A stretch of DNA of 26,326 bases from CAZRRV01 sp964406705 (lineage in GTDB: Bacteria > Bacillota > Clostridia > Oscillospirales > Acutalibacteraceae), in NCBI GenBank assembly GCA_964406705.1, contig CAYOSS010000018.1:1-26326 (forward strand), given 5' to 3'. The notes below the pieces were generated by a model that was not told where the DNA came from, did not search any database, and saw nothing but the letters and a program-made list of their open reading frames with translations. The position numbers and the translations under genes are program-made. Positions 1 to 7,249 of this stretch are shown piece after piece. How positions within the stretch are numbered: position 1 is the first letter of the stretch; every line of letters starts with the position of its first letter.

Positions 1-1085
1 GAAAAGGAGCTCACGCGCTATACCCTCACCGGTCCGTTCCGGCAGCTCGCAGCCGAAAGGCTGAGCGGTTCCCGGAAGCTATCCGGCGACGCCCCCACCT
101 GAGTGGTCTGAGGGTAGCCGCCACCTATACCGCAGCTCTTGCGGTCGCTGACGCGGGGGTAGCCCGGAGGTCCCGCCAACGCCGGCTCCGGGACCCCGCC
201 GTATTCATTCCTGCCTCGCAGAGTCGGATGCAAAAGGCTCGCAGGTTGGGGCAAGCTCGCCGCTGTCGAACTGAGCTCGGCTCTTATGGGGTAGCTTTTT
301 GCTTATCGGTTGGGGGCGGCTCGCCGATATGCAGGGAACCTCCCTCACGCGTGGGGGGTAGCCGCCGTGCTTCCGCCGTGGGGGCAACCTGTCGCCGCCG
401 GGCTACCCCTCGCGCCGGCGAGCTTCCGGGCTCCCCCAGCACGGGCCTACCGTATATCCGCGAGCCACCCTGACCGGCGGACAAAGGCTACCCGGAAGCG
501 CCGAGCCCAAATCGATAGCGGCAAGCTTTCCCAAATCAGCGAGCCTTTGTACCGGGCTCGGTAAGTCCGGAATGAATACGGCGGGATCCCGGAGCCGGCG
601 CCGCCGGTACCCCCGGGCTACCTTCGTAGGCACAAGACCCGCCGCACAGGTGGCGGCTACCCCATAATCTCTCAGTATTCGGCGTAGGAGCAAGCCGGTC
701 CGCCTGAACTTCTTTTCTGTCCGCTTTTCTTCTTTCTGCCGGACCGTTCCGGCACAGAGAAGAAAAGCGGACATCGTTCCCCAGCCCAGCTGGGAAAAGC
801 GCGAAAGCTACCCTCGCGTTAGCGAGAAGAAATCTGCCATAACGTACGGAGCAGGGACGGCGAGGATAGCCGCGCCCGTCGGCGAAGAGAAGAAAAGCGG
901 ACACCGTTCCCCAGCCGCGCTGGGGAAATAAATAAGCCGCCCTCGCGCAGCGAGAAGAAATCCACCTTAACGGGGCGGAGCCTAAGCTGACGGTACCCCC
1001 GAGCTATCCGCGAGACAGGAAAAGCTCGCCATAACAGGCGAGCCAGCGCCGCCGGGACCCCCAAGCTATCCGCAAAGCAGGACAA
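1..1085. repeat. Giant palindromic repeat element, copy A (left part cut by window start)
   Basis: No protein-like reading frame is seen. The start of the window matches copy C beginning at 25514, and the stretch up to about 730 ends in the same sequence as the ends of copies B and C (GAACTTCTTTTCTGTCCGC at about 707-725). The left part (about 115-320) and right part (about 480-680) are imperfect reverse complements: GGTAGCCGCCACCT near 114 pairs with AGGTGGCGGCTACC near 649. From 740 to 965 lie two reverse-oriented hairpin modules, with stems CCCAGC/GCTGGG at 780-794 and 910-924 and CTCGC/GCGAG at 813-826 and 942-954. The segment 985-1085 holds degenerate GCTATCCGC...CAGG repeats. It ends about 30 bases before the promoter of the MFS gene. 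It could be a non-autonomous mobile element or a structured RNA locus; function unknown. Confidence 0.8.
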
Positions 1086-1116
1086 GTCGCCCTAAACGGC
1101 CAGAGCCAATTCCCCC

Positions 1117-1145
1117 TTGCAACCTCCGCCGAACAGTAGTATAAT
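1117..1145 (+). promoter_or_regulatory. Sigma-A type promoter for the MFS transporter gene
   Basis: A TTGCAA hexamer (1117-1122) and a perfect TATAAT (1140-1145) are separated by 17 bases, the ideal spacing for the housekeeping sigma factor. Transcription would start near 1152, leaving a leader of about 30 bases before the proposed GTG at 1182. The site lies just outside palindromic element A. Confidence 0.85.
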
Positions 1146-1181
1146 AGTTACCGCGAAATCCCACGGAAATCGGGTGACAAG

Positions 1182-1343
1182 GTGAGCGGCAAAGGCAAGT
1201 CGGTTGGCAAAGCGACCGAAAAGGGCGAGTTAGCCGACAGGGCGAGCGGCAAAGGCAAGTCGGTTGACACGGCAACAGACAAGGGCGAGTTAGCCGATAA
1301 TGTGAGCGGCAAGGACGAGTTAACCGGCAAAATGACCGGCGGG
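1182..1343 (+). repeat. 20-codon tandem repeat at the start of the MFS gene
   Basis: Two full units of 60 bases (1182-1241 and 1242-1301) and a partial third (1302-1343) are seen. Each opens with GTGAGCGGCAA or GCGAGCGGCAA and contains AAGGGCGAGTTAGCCGA. Translated, the units read SGKGKSV...KGELAD. Units 1 and 3 begin with GTG, so three repeat-borne or nearby start codons (1182, 1302 and ATG 1332) compete for the true start. Confidence 0.85.
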
Positions 1344-2567
1344 GGAGCGCCGGGCGGCGAAAGGCAAATCCGCCGGAACAACGAGGCGCGCAACGCGGTG
1401 CTCATAGGCGGGATATGCTCCGTATCCTACCTCGGGGTGTACGTGGCGCGGAACGTGCTCAGCGCCGTGACGCCGGGGATGTTGGAGGACGGGGTCTTCA
1501 CCACCGAGCGGGTGGGGTTCCTCTCCTCGCTGTACTTCATCACCTACGCCGTGGGGCAGCTTATCAACGGCGCTTTGGGCGACCGGGTCAAGTCGCGGAT
1601 AATGATCTCCGGCGGTATGGCGGGAGCGGGCCTGCTCGGCTTCGTGTTCCAGGCGATAACGGGCCATTACGCCGCCGCCTGCGTGGTCTACGCCGCGACG
1701 GGTCTCTTCCTCTCGATGATATACGGGCCCATCACCAAGACGGTCTCGGAGAACACCTCGCTGCGCTACGCCACGCGCTGCAGCCTCGGCTACACCCTGG
1801 CGTCGCTGTTGGGCTCCCCCGTGGCGGGGATATTGGCGAGCTTCCTCGTCTGGAGGCACGTATTCATAGTTAGCAGCGCTATGCTGCTGCTGATGGCGGC
1901 GGTCGCGGCGGTGACGATGTACATTATGGAACGCCGCGGAATAATACGCCAGCGGCTCTACGTCAAGGAGAAGCGCGGCGGCGGGGTGAAAATCCTGTTG
2001 CGGCGGCAAATAGTGCAGTTCTCGCTTATCGCTATGATCACCGGGATAGTGCGCACCACGGTGGTATTCTGGCTGCCGACCTACTTCACCCAGCGGCTGG
2101 GCTATTCGCCCCGCCAGTCGTCGCTGATATTCACCGCGTCGACGTTTATAATCTCGCTTTCGGCGTTCGTGGCGATATTCGTCTACGAGCAGTTCTTCCG
2201 CTCGCGCATCCGGGGCTCGATGCTGCTCTTCTTCGCCGTAGCGGCGGCGTGCTTCGCCGGCTCCTTCTTTGTAAAAGACGGACCGGCGGGGGTCGCCCTG
2301 ATAGTGGGGGCGGTGTTCTTCTCCAACTGCGGGGCGAATATGCTCTACTCCTGCTACTGCCCGTCCCTCTCGGACACGGGGCACGTCTCCGGGGCCACGG
2401 GGTTCGTGGATTTTTGCAGCTACACGGCGGCGAGCGCGGCGTCCTCCTTCTTTTCCGGGGTCGTGGACGACATAGGCTGGAGCGGGCTTATATGGATATG
2501 GTTCGCGCTGATGGTCGCCGGCTTCGCGGTGTCGGCGTTCGTGCGGGACATCAGGGTGAAGGATTAG
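1182..2567 (+). CDS. MFS transporter, organophosphate:phosphate antiporter (GlpT/UhpT)-like
   Basis: A 461-residue integral membrane protein with about 12 hydrophobic segments starting near residue 72. The first membrane segments (SYLGVYVARNVLS, then YFITYAVGQLINGALGDRVKSR) look like the start of OPA-type MFS carriers such as GlpT or UhpT, where a conserved Arg follows a Tyr in helix 1 and a GxxxDR-type loop joins helices 2 and 3. Substrate cannot be told from sequence; a phosphorylated sugar or glycerol compound is the family guess. Start is uncertain: GTG at 1182 follows the promoter by about 30 bases but has only a weak ribosome site (GGGTGA). It would put 50 hydrophilic residues, made of 20-residue repeats, before the membrane domain. 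ATG at 1332 is the alternative and would make the repeats a leader. The PHP gene follows 249 bases downstream on the same strand. Confidence 0.85.
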   Translation: MSGKGKSVGKATEKGELADRASGKGKSVDTATDKGELADNVSGKDELTGKMTGGGAPGGERQIRRNNEARNAVLIGGICSVSYLGVYVARNVLSAVTPGMLEDGVFTTERVGFLSSLYFITYAVGQLINGALGDRVKSRIMISGGMAGAGLLGFVFQAITGHYAAACVVYAATGLFLSMIYGPITKTVSENTSLRYATRCSLGYTLASLLGSPVAGILASFLVWRHVFIVSSAMLLLMAAVAAVTMYIMERRGIIRQRLYVKEKRGGGVKILLRRQIVQFSLIAMITGIVRTTVVFWLPTYFTQRLGYSPRQSSLIFTASTFIISLSAFVAIFVYEQFFRSRIRGSMLLFFAVAAACFAGSFFVKDGPAGVALIVGAVFFSNCGANMLYSCYCPSLSDTGHVSGATGFVDFCSYTAASAASSFFSGVVDDIGWSGLIWIWFALMVAGFAVSAFVRDIRVKD

Positions 2568-2652
2568 CGGAGGGCGTCGGCCGAGGGCAGTCCGCCTTTC
2601 TCCCCTGTCGGATAAGGATGGGGAGCGGCCGGCACGGCCGAGGTGGTAAAGC

Positions 2653-2800
2653 GTCGCCGGACCGCCGTCCGACGGCGCGGTAGAATATGCCCAAGTAGAA
2701 CAAAACGCCGCCGGGCTGTCATCCGACGGCGCGGCAGAATAAACATTTAATAGCGCAAAACGGCACCGCCGGGACGCCGTCCGACGGCGCGCCGAAATAA
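2653..2800. repeat. Three direct repeats with a small hairpin between MFS and PHP genes
   Basis: TCCGACGGCGCG recurs at 2668, 2722 and 2780 (periods 54 and 58), each followed by an A-rich GAATA or GAAATA stretch. In copies 1 and 3 the sequence GCCGT-CCG-ACGGC forms a 5-bp hairpin; copy 2 has a change in the left arm. The 249-base gap holds nothing else apart from a weak CTCCCC/GGGGAG inverted pair at 2600-2625. The last repeat ends just before the ribosome site of the PHP gene. Confidence 0.75.
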
Positions 2801-2816
2801 ACCTGGAGGTAACACT

Positions 2817-3740
2817 ATGATTAGACAGCGGGCGTTCGACAAGCGGCACGGGATGTTAAAAGGCGGGCTTCACTGCCACACTACGCGCAGCGACGGGGCG
2901 CATACCCCGGAGGAGGTCATAGCCTACTGCCACGACCGGGGCTACGATTTCCTCGCGCTGACCGACCACAGGATCTACAATCTGGAGCACTTCGCCCCGG
3001 ATATCCCGCTGACCGTAATCCCCGGTATGGAGCACGACAACCTCATAGAGGAAGACAGGGGCTTCTTCCGCTGCTACCACACGCTGTGCCTGGGGCCGGT
3101 GGAGGGCAACGGCTTCCGCCAGGACGAGACTATGCCGACCACCTTCGCCCGTTCGGCGGCGGAGTACCAGCCCGTCTTGGACGAAATCCACGCCAAGGGC
3201 AACATCACCGTCTACTGCCACCCGGAGTGGAGCTCCACCCCGGCCCGGCTCTTCGAGGACCTGCGCGGCAACTTCGCTATGGAAATATGGAACTCCATCT
3301 CCGCCATTCACAGCGGGATGGATATGCACGCCGCCTACTGGGACGAGCTCTTGGGCGCGGGGCAGAAGATCTACGGCGTGGCGACGGACGACGCCCACGA
3401 TTTCGACGCCTGCTGCCGGGGCTGGGTGATGGTCAACAGCGAGAACAGCGTCCCCGCGATATTAGAGGCTCTTGAGGAGGGGGCGTTCTACTCCTCCTGC
3501 GGCCCGGAAATCTACGACTTCTACATCGACGGCGGGAAAGCCGTGGTGAGCTGCTCCGGGGCGCGGACGGTGAGATTTTGCTGCGACGGGCACCCCTCGC
3601 TGCTGAAAGCGTCGGAGGGCGGGCCCATCCACCACTGCGAGATGCCGCTGCGGAACCTTGACGGCTTCCTATACTTACGCGCCGAGGTCGCCGACGCGAG
3701 GGGCCGCGTCGCCTGGACTAACCCGATTTTCTTAAGATAG
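2817..3740 (+). CDS. PHP-domain metal-dependent phosphoesterase
   Basis: A 307-residue soluble protein of the PHP (polymerase and histidinol phosphatase) superfamily, which hydrolyses phosphoesters with a cluster of two or three metal ions. Metal ligands expected in the family are visible in order: H19-C-H21 with D26 (GLHCHTTRSDG), the D50-H51 pair (LALTDH), E72 (IPGMEHD), H135 (VYCHPEWS) and D191/H194 (GVATDDAHD). The region after about residue 230 looks like a small beta-rich extension. The ATG has a strong ribosome site (GGAGG, 7 bases upstream). The natural substrate is not evident; nucleases, nucleotidases and histidinol-phosphate phosphatases all share this fold, and the protein lacks the other parts of a DNA polymerase. 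Probably cotranscribed with the MFS gene. Confidence 0.9.
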   Translation: MIRQRAFDKRHGMLKGGLHCHTTRSDGAHTPEEVIAYCHDRGYDFLALTDHRIYNLEHFAPDIPLTVIPGMEHDNLIEEDRGFFRCYHTLCLGPVEGNGFRQDETMPTTFARSAAEYQPVLDEIHAKGNITVYCHPEWSSTPARLFEDLRGNFAMEIWNSISAIHSGMDMHAAYWDELLGAGQKIYGVATDDAHDFDACCRGWVMVNSENSVPAILEALEEGAFYSSCGPEIYDFYIDGGKAVVSCSGARTVRFCCDGHPSLLKASEGGPIHHCEMPLRNLDGFLYLRAEVADARGRVAWTNPIFLR

Positions 3741-3768
3741 GCGGCTCCCGCCCGGCAAGCCGTTTTGC

Positions 3769-4690
3769 CGAGAGCGGTCGGGCGGGGCCCACGGGTAAAG
3801 CCGCCCGACAAAACCCCGGGTGCCGCCGGGTACCCCAAAGCGTCCCGGGGTGTTCCCGGCTGTCTCGAGGTGTGCCCCGGGTGTTCCCGGGTATCCCGAA
3901 GCGTTCCGGGATGTCCCGGGGGTGTTTTAGGGCGCCCCGGGGTGGCCCGAAAGCGTTCCGAAGTGTCCCGGGGTGCCCCGGGCCGATTTTGCCGAGGAAG
4001 CTTCGGAGATGCCCCCGGATTTCCCGGGGTGTTTTAGGGTGTTCCGGGGTGCCCCGGGCGTCCGGGATGTTCCCGGATGTCCTAACCTGATTTTACCGAG
4101 AGCGAAAGGTGCCCCCTTCCCGCGACGTCCCGGGGTGTTCCCGGGTGTCCAAAGCCGGTTTCCCGAGAGCGGCCGGGCGGGACCCCGGGTAAAGCCGCCC
4201 CGGCAAAACCCCGGGTACCCCAAAGCGTCCCGAGGTGCTCCCCGGCTGTCTCGAGGTGTGCCCCGGGTGTTCCCGGGTATCCCGAAGCGTTCCGGGATGT
4301 CCCGGGGTGCCCCGGGCTGATTTTGCCGAGGCAGCTTCGAAGATGCCCCCGGATTTCCCGGGATGTTTTAGGGTGTTCCGGGGTGCCCCGGGCGTCCGGG
4401 ATGTTCCCGGGTGTCCTAACTTGATTTTACCGAGAGCGAAAGGTACCCCTCCCCGCGGCGTCCCGGGGTGTTCCCGGGTGTCCAAAGCCGGTTTGCCGAG
4501 AGCGACCGGGCGGGACCCCGGGTAAAGCCGCCCCGGCAAAACCCCGGGTACCCCAAAGCGTCCCGAGGTGCTCCCCGGCTGTCTCGAGGTGTGCCCCGGG
4601 TGTTCCCGGGTATCCCGAAGCGTCCCGGGATGTCCCCGGGTGTCCCGAAAGCGAACCGTCCCGGCAAAGTCCCGGGGTAAAAGTCCCCCT
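3769..4690. repeat. Large CCCGGG-rich tandem repeat, about 2.5 units
   Basis: Units begin with CGAGAGCG(G/A)(T/C)CGGGCGGG at 3769, 4164 and 4497, giving periods of 395 and 333 bases; the third unit stops near 4690. Unit 1 is longer through an internal insertion. Within each unit a shorter degenerate motif of 15-25 bases (TCCCGGGTGT, TCCCGGGGTGCCCCGGG) recurs many times, so CCCGGG palindromes occur at very high density. Units share the AT-richer marker GATTTTACCGAGAGCGAAAGGT (here split across 4089-4110 and 4423-4444). Open frames on both strands give Pro/Gly/Arg-rich peptides with no recognisable domain and no ribosome sites, so it is read as non-coding. Confidence 0.85.
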
Positions 4691-4716
4691 CTCCCCCCCG
4701 GTTACTCCGATAAAGC

Positions 4717-4745
4717 AAGCTCCCCCTGCTTTGGGGGAGCTTTTC
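4717..4745. terminator. Hairpin terminator between convergent genes
   Basis: AAGCTCCCCC (4717-4726), a 6-base loop and GGGGGAGCTT (4733-4742) form a perfect 10-bp stem followed by TTCC on the plus strand. It lies between the plus-strand PHP gene and the minus-strand M23 gene. The U-run is short in both directions, so it may serve either or both; it is the only convincing stem of this type in the spacer. Confidence 0.6.
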
Positions 4746-4774
4746 CGTTGCCCTGACCGTTGCTTCGGCGAGGT

Positions 4775-5035
4775 CGCACAGCGCGCGGGAGGAGCTTCTC
4801 CGCCGCCCGGACCGAGCCTCGACGGGGCCGCCCGGCGCGCGGGAGGAGCTTCCACGGGCGTATGCCTTATCATATCCGCACTTGGTCGACGAGGTCACAC
4901 AGCGCGCGGGAGGAACTTTCGCCGCTCAAATTAGCCTGAAGCCCTAACGCCCGGCGTATGGGAAGTGCTCCTCCGCTCCAATCAGCCTGAAACCGCGTCT
5001 CCCGGCGCACGGGGAGAAACCTTCTCCGCCCCGGC
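4775..5035. repeat. Degenerate repeats downstream of the M23 gene
   Basis: CGCGCGGGAGGA(G/A)CTT occurs at about 4785, 4837 and 4905, with two weaker related copies near 4953 and 5000 (GGCGCACGGGGAGAAACCTT). CGAGGTC(G/A)CACAGCGCG precedes copies one and three, and TTAGCCTGAA/ATCAGCCTGAA follows the later ones. The family differs from the CCCGGG repeats next to it. No gene is seen here. Confidence 0.65.
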
Positions 5036-5049
5036 GGCCACTGAGCCGT

Positions 5050-7131
5050 TTACCCCACATAGGAGAACGGGTCCCGGACCGCGCCGTTCTCCCGGACCTC
5101 GAAGTGCAGGTGGTAGCCCGTGGCGTCGCCCGTCATACCGACGGCGGCTATCTGCTGACCCGCCGCGACGACGTCGCCCGCCTTCACCAAAAGCTGGGAG
5201 CAGTGCGCGTAGAGGGTGCTCAGCCCGTTGCCGTGATCTATAATCACGTGCATCCCGTAGCCGCCCCCGGAGCCGGAAAGGGTGACCGTGCCGCTCCCGG
5301 CGGCGAATATGGGGGTACCCTTCGGGCAGGCGAGGTCGACCCCCTTGTGGAGGTAGGAGCCCCTGTTCTCCTGAAAGTCCCCGGTGAGGGTGTAGCGCGT
5401 CCCGGCGGGGAGGGGCCAGAGCATATCCCCGGTGTGGGCCCGGTCCGCGGAGTAGGTCGCGTGGGGGCGGGTGCCGACCAAGACTTCCCTCGCCACGGGG
5501 GGCTTGACGACGTGCTCCCCGGCCTTCTCCCGGCGGACCTCAACCCCGTCTATATAAGTCACCCTCTCGGTGACGCGGGACAGCCCCGTAGCCCCGGCGG
5601 ACCGCACGGTGGAGTAGCCCTCGTAGAGGTCGTCGGTGCCGGTGGTGATTTCCGGGTACGCCGTCTCAAGTTCCGAGGTGACCAGCGCCTGGGACTTGAC
5701 CGCGAGCTCCAGCGTGCCTCCCGCGAAGAGAGCCCCGACCTGCGCAGAGGTCAGGCAGTCCTCCTCGGGGTAATAGCCCTCGCGGACCTCGGTTTTCAGC
5801 AGAAAAGACACCCCCGCGCCGTCCGGCGTCCTGTAGGCGTCAAGCCGGGCCCTCAGGCAGTCGTAAAACATATCGGGGCTCGCCGCCGCCGCGACCAATT
5901 CGCCGGCTATGTAAAGCCCGTAACCCCGCGTGACCGTGCCGGTGTCGCGGAGCATCCTCCCGGCGAGGGCACGGGAGGAGAGGACGTGAGATTTGGGGGT
6001 ATAAACGGTGCGAAGCGAGCAGTCGTCCATATAGGCTTCGGCGTTTTCGGAGGAAACGGCGCGCGCGAACCCGGATTTCGCGAGGGCGAAGGCGTTCTCG
6101 TCCGCCACGGTACCGAGCACCGTATCGTCGTAGCGTACCTCGGTCGCGAGGGTGAAATTCGCCCACACGGGGGAGAGCGCCGCGACCAGCATCAGCGCCG
6201 CCACGGGAAGGGCGACCGCGGCGCATTTTGCCGCGAAGTGGGGGACTGCCGCCGCCGCCCCCCTAACCGACACGCCGGCCTTCGCGAAGGAGCGCCGCCA
6301 CCCGTCGGACCCGACCGAGCGGAAGAACTTCCCCGCGGCGCGGGCGATATTCCGCGTCGCGCCGGCGAACGACAGAGCGAGCCGCTTCGCGGTCTTCCCG
6401 ATAACGGACGCGGCCCGCTTTATGCCGCGCCAAACGGGGCTTATGACGGCGGAATGCACCCGGCGCGCGGCCCAGCCGACAGCCGCCCCAACCGGCTGCA
6501 CGGCGGCGGAGTAAACACGACGGCTCACCCGCATTACGGCTCTCAGGGCGGGGCTTATCGCGGCGGAGTAAACCCGTTTCGCGGCCGTCGCCACGGGCCC
6601 TAAGGCGGCCCTGAGATACGGCTCCGCCCCGCGGTACAGCCGCCTTGCCGCGCTGCATACGGAGCTTACGGCGGCGAGCAGGGCCGACTTAAATCCGGCG
6701 AGCAGCCTCGCCGCAGCGCCGAGAGCGGGACTTATAACGGCGGAATAGACCCGGCGGCTCGCCCGCCTTGCGGCTCTCAGGGCGGGGCTTATCGCGGAGG
6801 AGTAGATCCTGCTCCCGGCCCGCTTTATGCCGCGCCAGGCGGGGCTTATAACCGCGCTATGCACCCGGCGCGCGGCCCAGCCGGCAGCCGCCCCGACCGG
6901 CTGCACGGCGGCGGAATAGACCCGGCGCGCCGCCGACCTAACGGCTCCCCAAACGGGCTTTACCACGGCGGAACGGACCCGCCCCGCCGCGCTCCCGAGC
7001 GCGAGGAAACCCCGCTTCGCCGCCGAGAATACCCCTCTCGCGGCGGACACTACCCCGCTCCCGGCGGCCCGAACGGCGGATTTCGCCCTTCCAACCAGTC
7101 TTTTTACGGCGCCCCGCGCCCCCTGACCCAC
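5050..7131 (-). CDS. Membrane-anchored M23 peptidase with G5 domain and basic N-terminal repeats
   Basis: 693 residues. C-terminal LytM-type M23 peptidase domain (about 585-690) with the full set of family residues: H595 and D599 (HKGVD) and H676 as zinc ligands, H643 (YAH) and H674 (YHLH) as catalytic histidines; it should cut peptide cross-links of peptidoglycan outside the cell. A G5 domain (about 513-554, ERVTYIDGVEVRRE...LVGT) precedes it, a usual partner thought to bind cell-wall sugars. One membrane segment lies at about 300-322, giving an N-in topology. The first 300 residues are therefore probably cytoplasmic and very basic, with 19-residue repeats (separate entry). The GTG start has a good ribosome site (GGGAG, 9 bases upstream) and a strong promoter about 40 bases before it, so the repeat region is truly downstream of the start. 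Similar domain sets occur in sporulation and cell-wall remodelling enzymes; the exact role is inferred. Confidence 0.92.
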   Translation of the reverse strand: MGQGARGAVKRLVGRAKSAVRAAGSGVVSAARGVFSAAKRGFLALGSAAGRVRSAVVKPVWGAVRSAARRVYSAAVQPVGAAAGWAARRVHSAVISPAWRGIKRAGSRIYSSAISPALRAARRASRRVYSAVISPALGAAARLLAGFKSALLAAVSSVCSAARRLYRGAEPYLRAALGPVATAAKRVYSAAISPALRAVMRVSRRVYSAAVQPVGAAVGWAARRVHSAVISPVWRGIKRAASVIGKTAKRLALSFAGATRNIARAAGKFFRSVGSDGWRRSFAKAGVSVRGAAAAVPHFAAKCAAVALPVAALMLVAALSPVWANFTLATEVRYDDTVLGTVADENAFALAKSGFARAVSSENAEAYMDDCSLRTVYTPKSHVLSSRALAGRMLRDTGTVTRGYGLYIAGELVAAAASPDMFYDCLRARLDAYRTPDGAGVSFLLKTEVREGYYPEEDCLTSAQVGALFAGGTLELAVKSQALVTSELETAYPEITTGTDDLYEGYSTVRSAGATGLSRVTERVTYIDGVEVRREKAGEHVVKPPVAREVLVGTRPHATYSADRAHTGDMLWPLPAGTRYTLTGDFQENRGSYLHKGVDLACPKGTPIFAAGSGTVTLSGSGGGYGMHVIIDHGNGLSTLYAHCSQLLVKAGDVVAAGQQIAAVGMTGDATGYHLHFEVRENGAVRDPFSYVG
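6403..6978 (-). repeat. 19-residue (57-base) basic repeats inside the M23 gene
   Basis: Residues 52-146 contain five consecutive 19-residue units (the fifth degenerate) and residues 187-243 contain three more. Consensus: (V/I)(Y/H/R)SA-x-(I/V)(S/Q/K)P(A/V), then about seven small or basic residues, ending (A/S)RR or similar. The unit pair beginning VYSAAVQPVG and VHSAVISP is present in both blocks, so a segment has been duplicated. Each unit carries several Arg/Lys and almost no acidic residues; Pro sits at position 8 of each unit, which suggests short amphipathic helices with regular breaks. Confidence 0.9.
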
Positions 7132-7176
7132 AGTCTATCACTCCCAGAAAATTACATTTTTGTAACTACAGCTACC

Positions 7177-7205
7177 ATTATAGCATATTCATTACAAGAA
7201 TGCAA
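7177..7205 (-). promoter_or_regulatory. Sigma-A promoter with extended -10 for the M23 peptidase gene
   Basis: On the minus strand, TTGCAT (7200-7205) and a perfect TATAAT (7177-7182) are 17 bases apart, with TG at the extended -10 position (TGCTATAAT). Transcription should begin near 7170, about 40 bases before the GTG. The leader includes an imperfect inverted pair around TTACAAAAATGTAA (7151-7168), a possible operator or small hairpin. The site lies just outside palindromic element B. Confidence 0.88.
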
Positions 7206-7249
7206 CACTTTTTCGGGAAATGATGAGAAAAGGTGCCTGATCTTTCTTG

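Noticed and set aside
1320..2849. A 509-codon open frame on the minus strand
   Set aside because: Antisense to the MFS gene; its composition is His/Arg/Pro-rich and it has no domain.
3747..3786. CCCGCCCG/CGGGCGGG stem just after the PHP gene as a terminator
   Set aside because: No U-run follows and the loop is long; it belongs to the repeat unit.
3765..4680. Several frames giving collagen-like Pro/Gly peptides
   Set aside because: They arise from CCCGGG repeats in all frames, lack ribosome sites and do not keep one frame across units.
5104..6603. A 499-codon open frame on the plus strand
   Set aside because: It is the antisense shadow of the M23 gene, which has recognisable domains, promoter and ribosome site.
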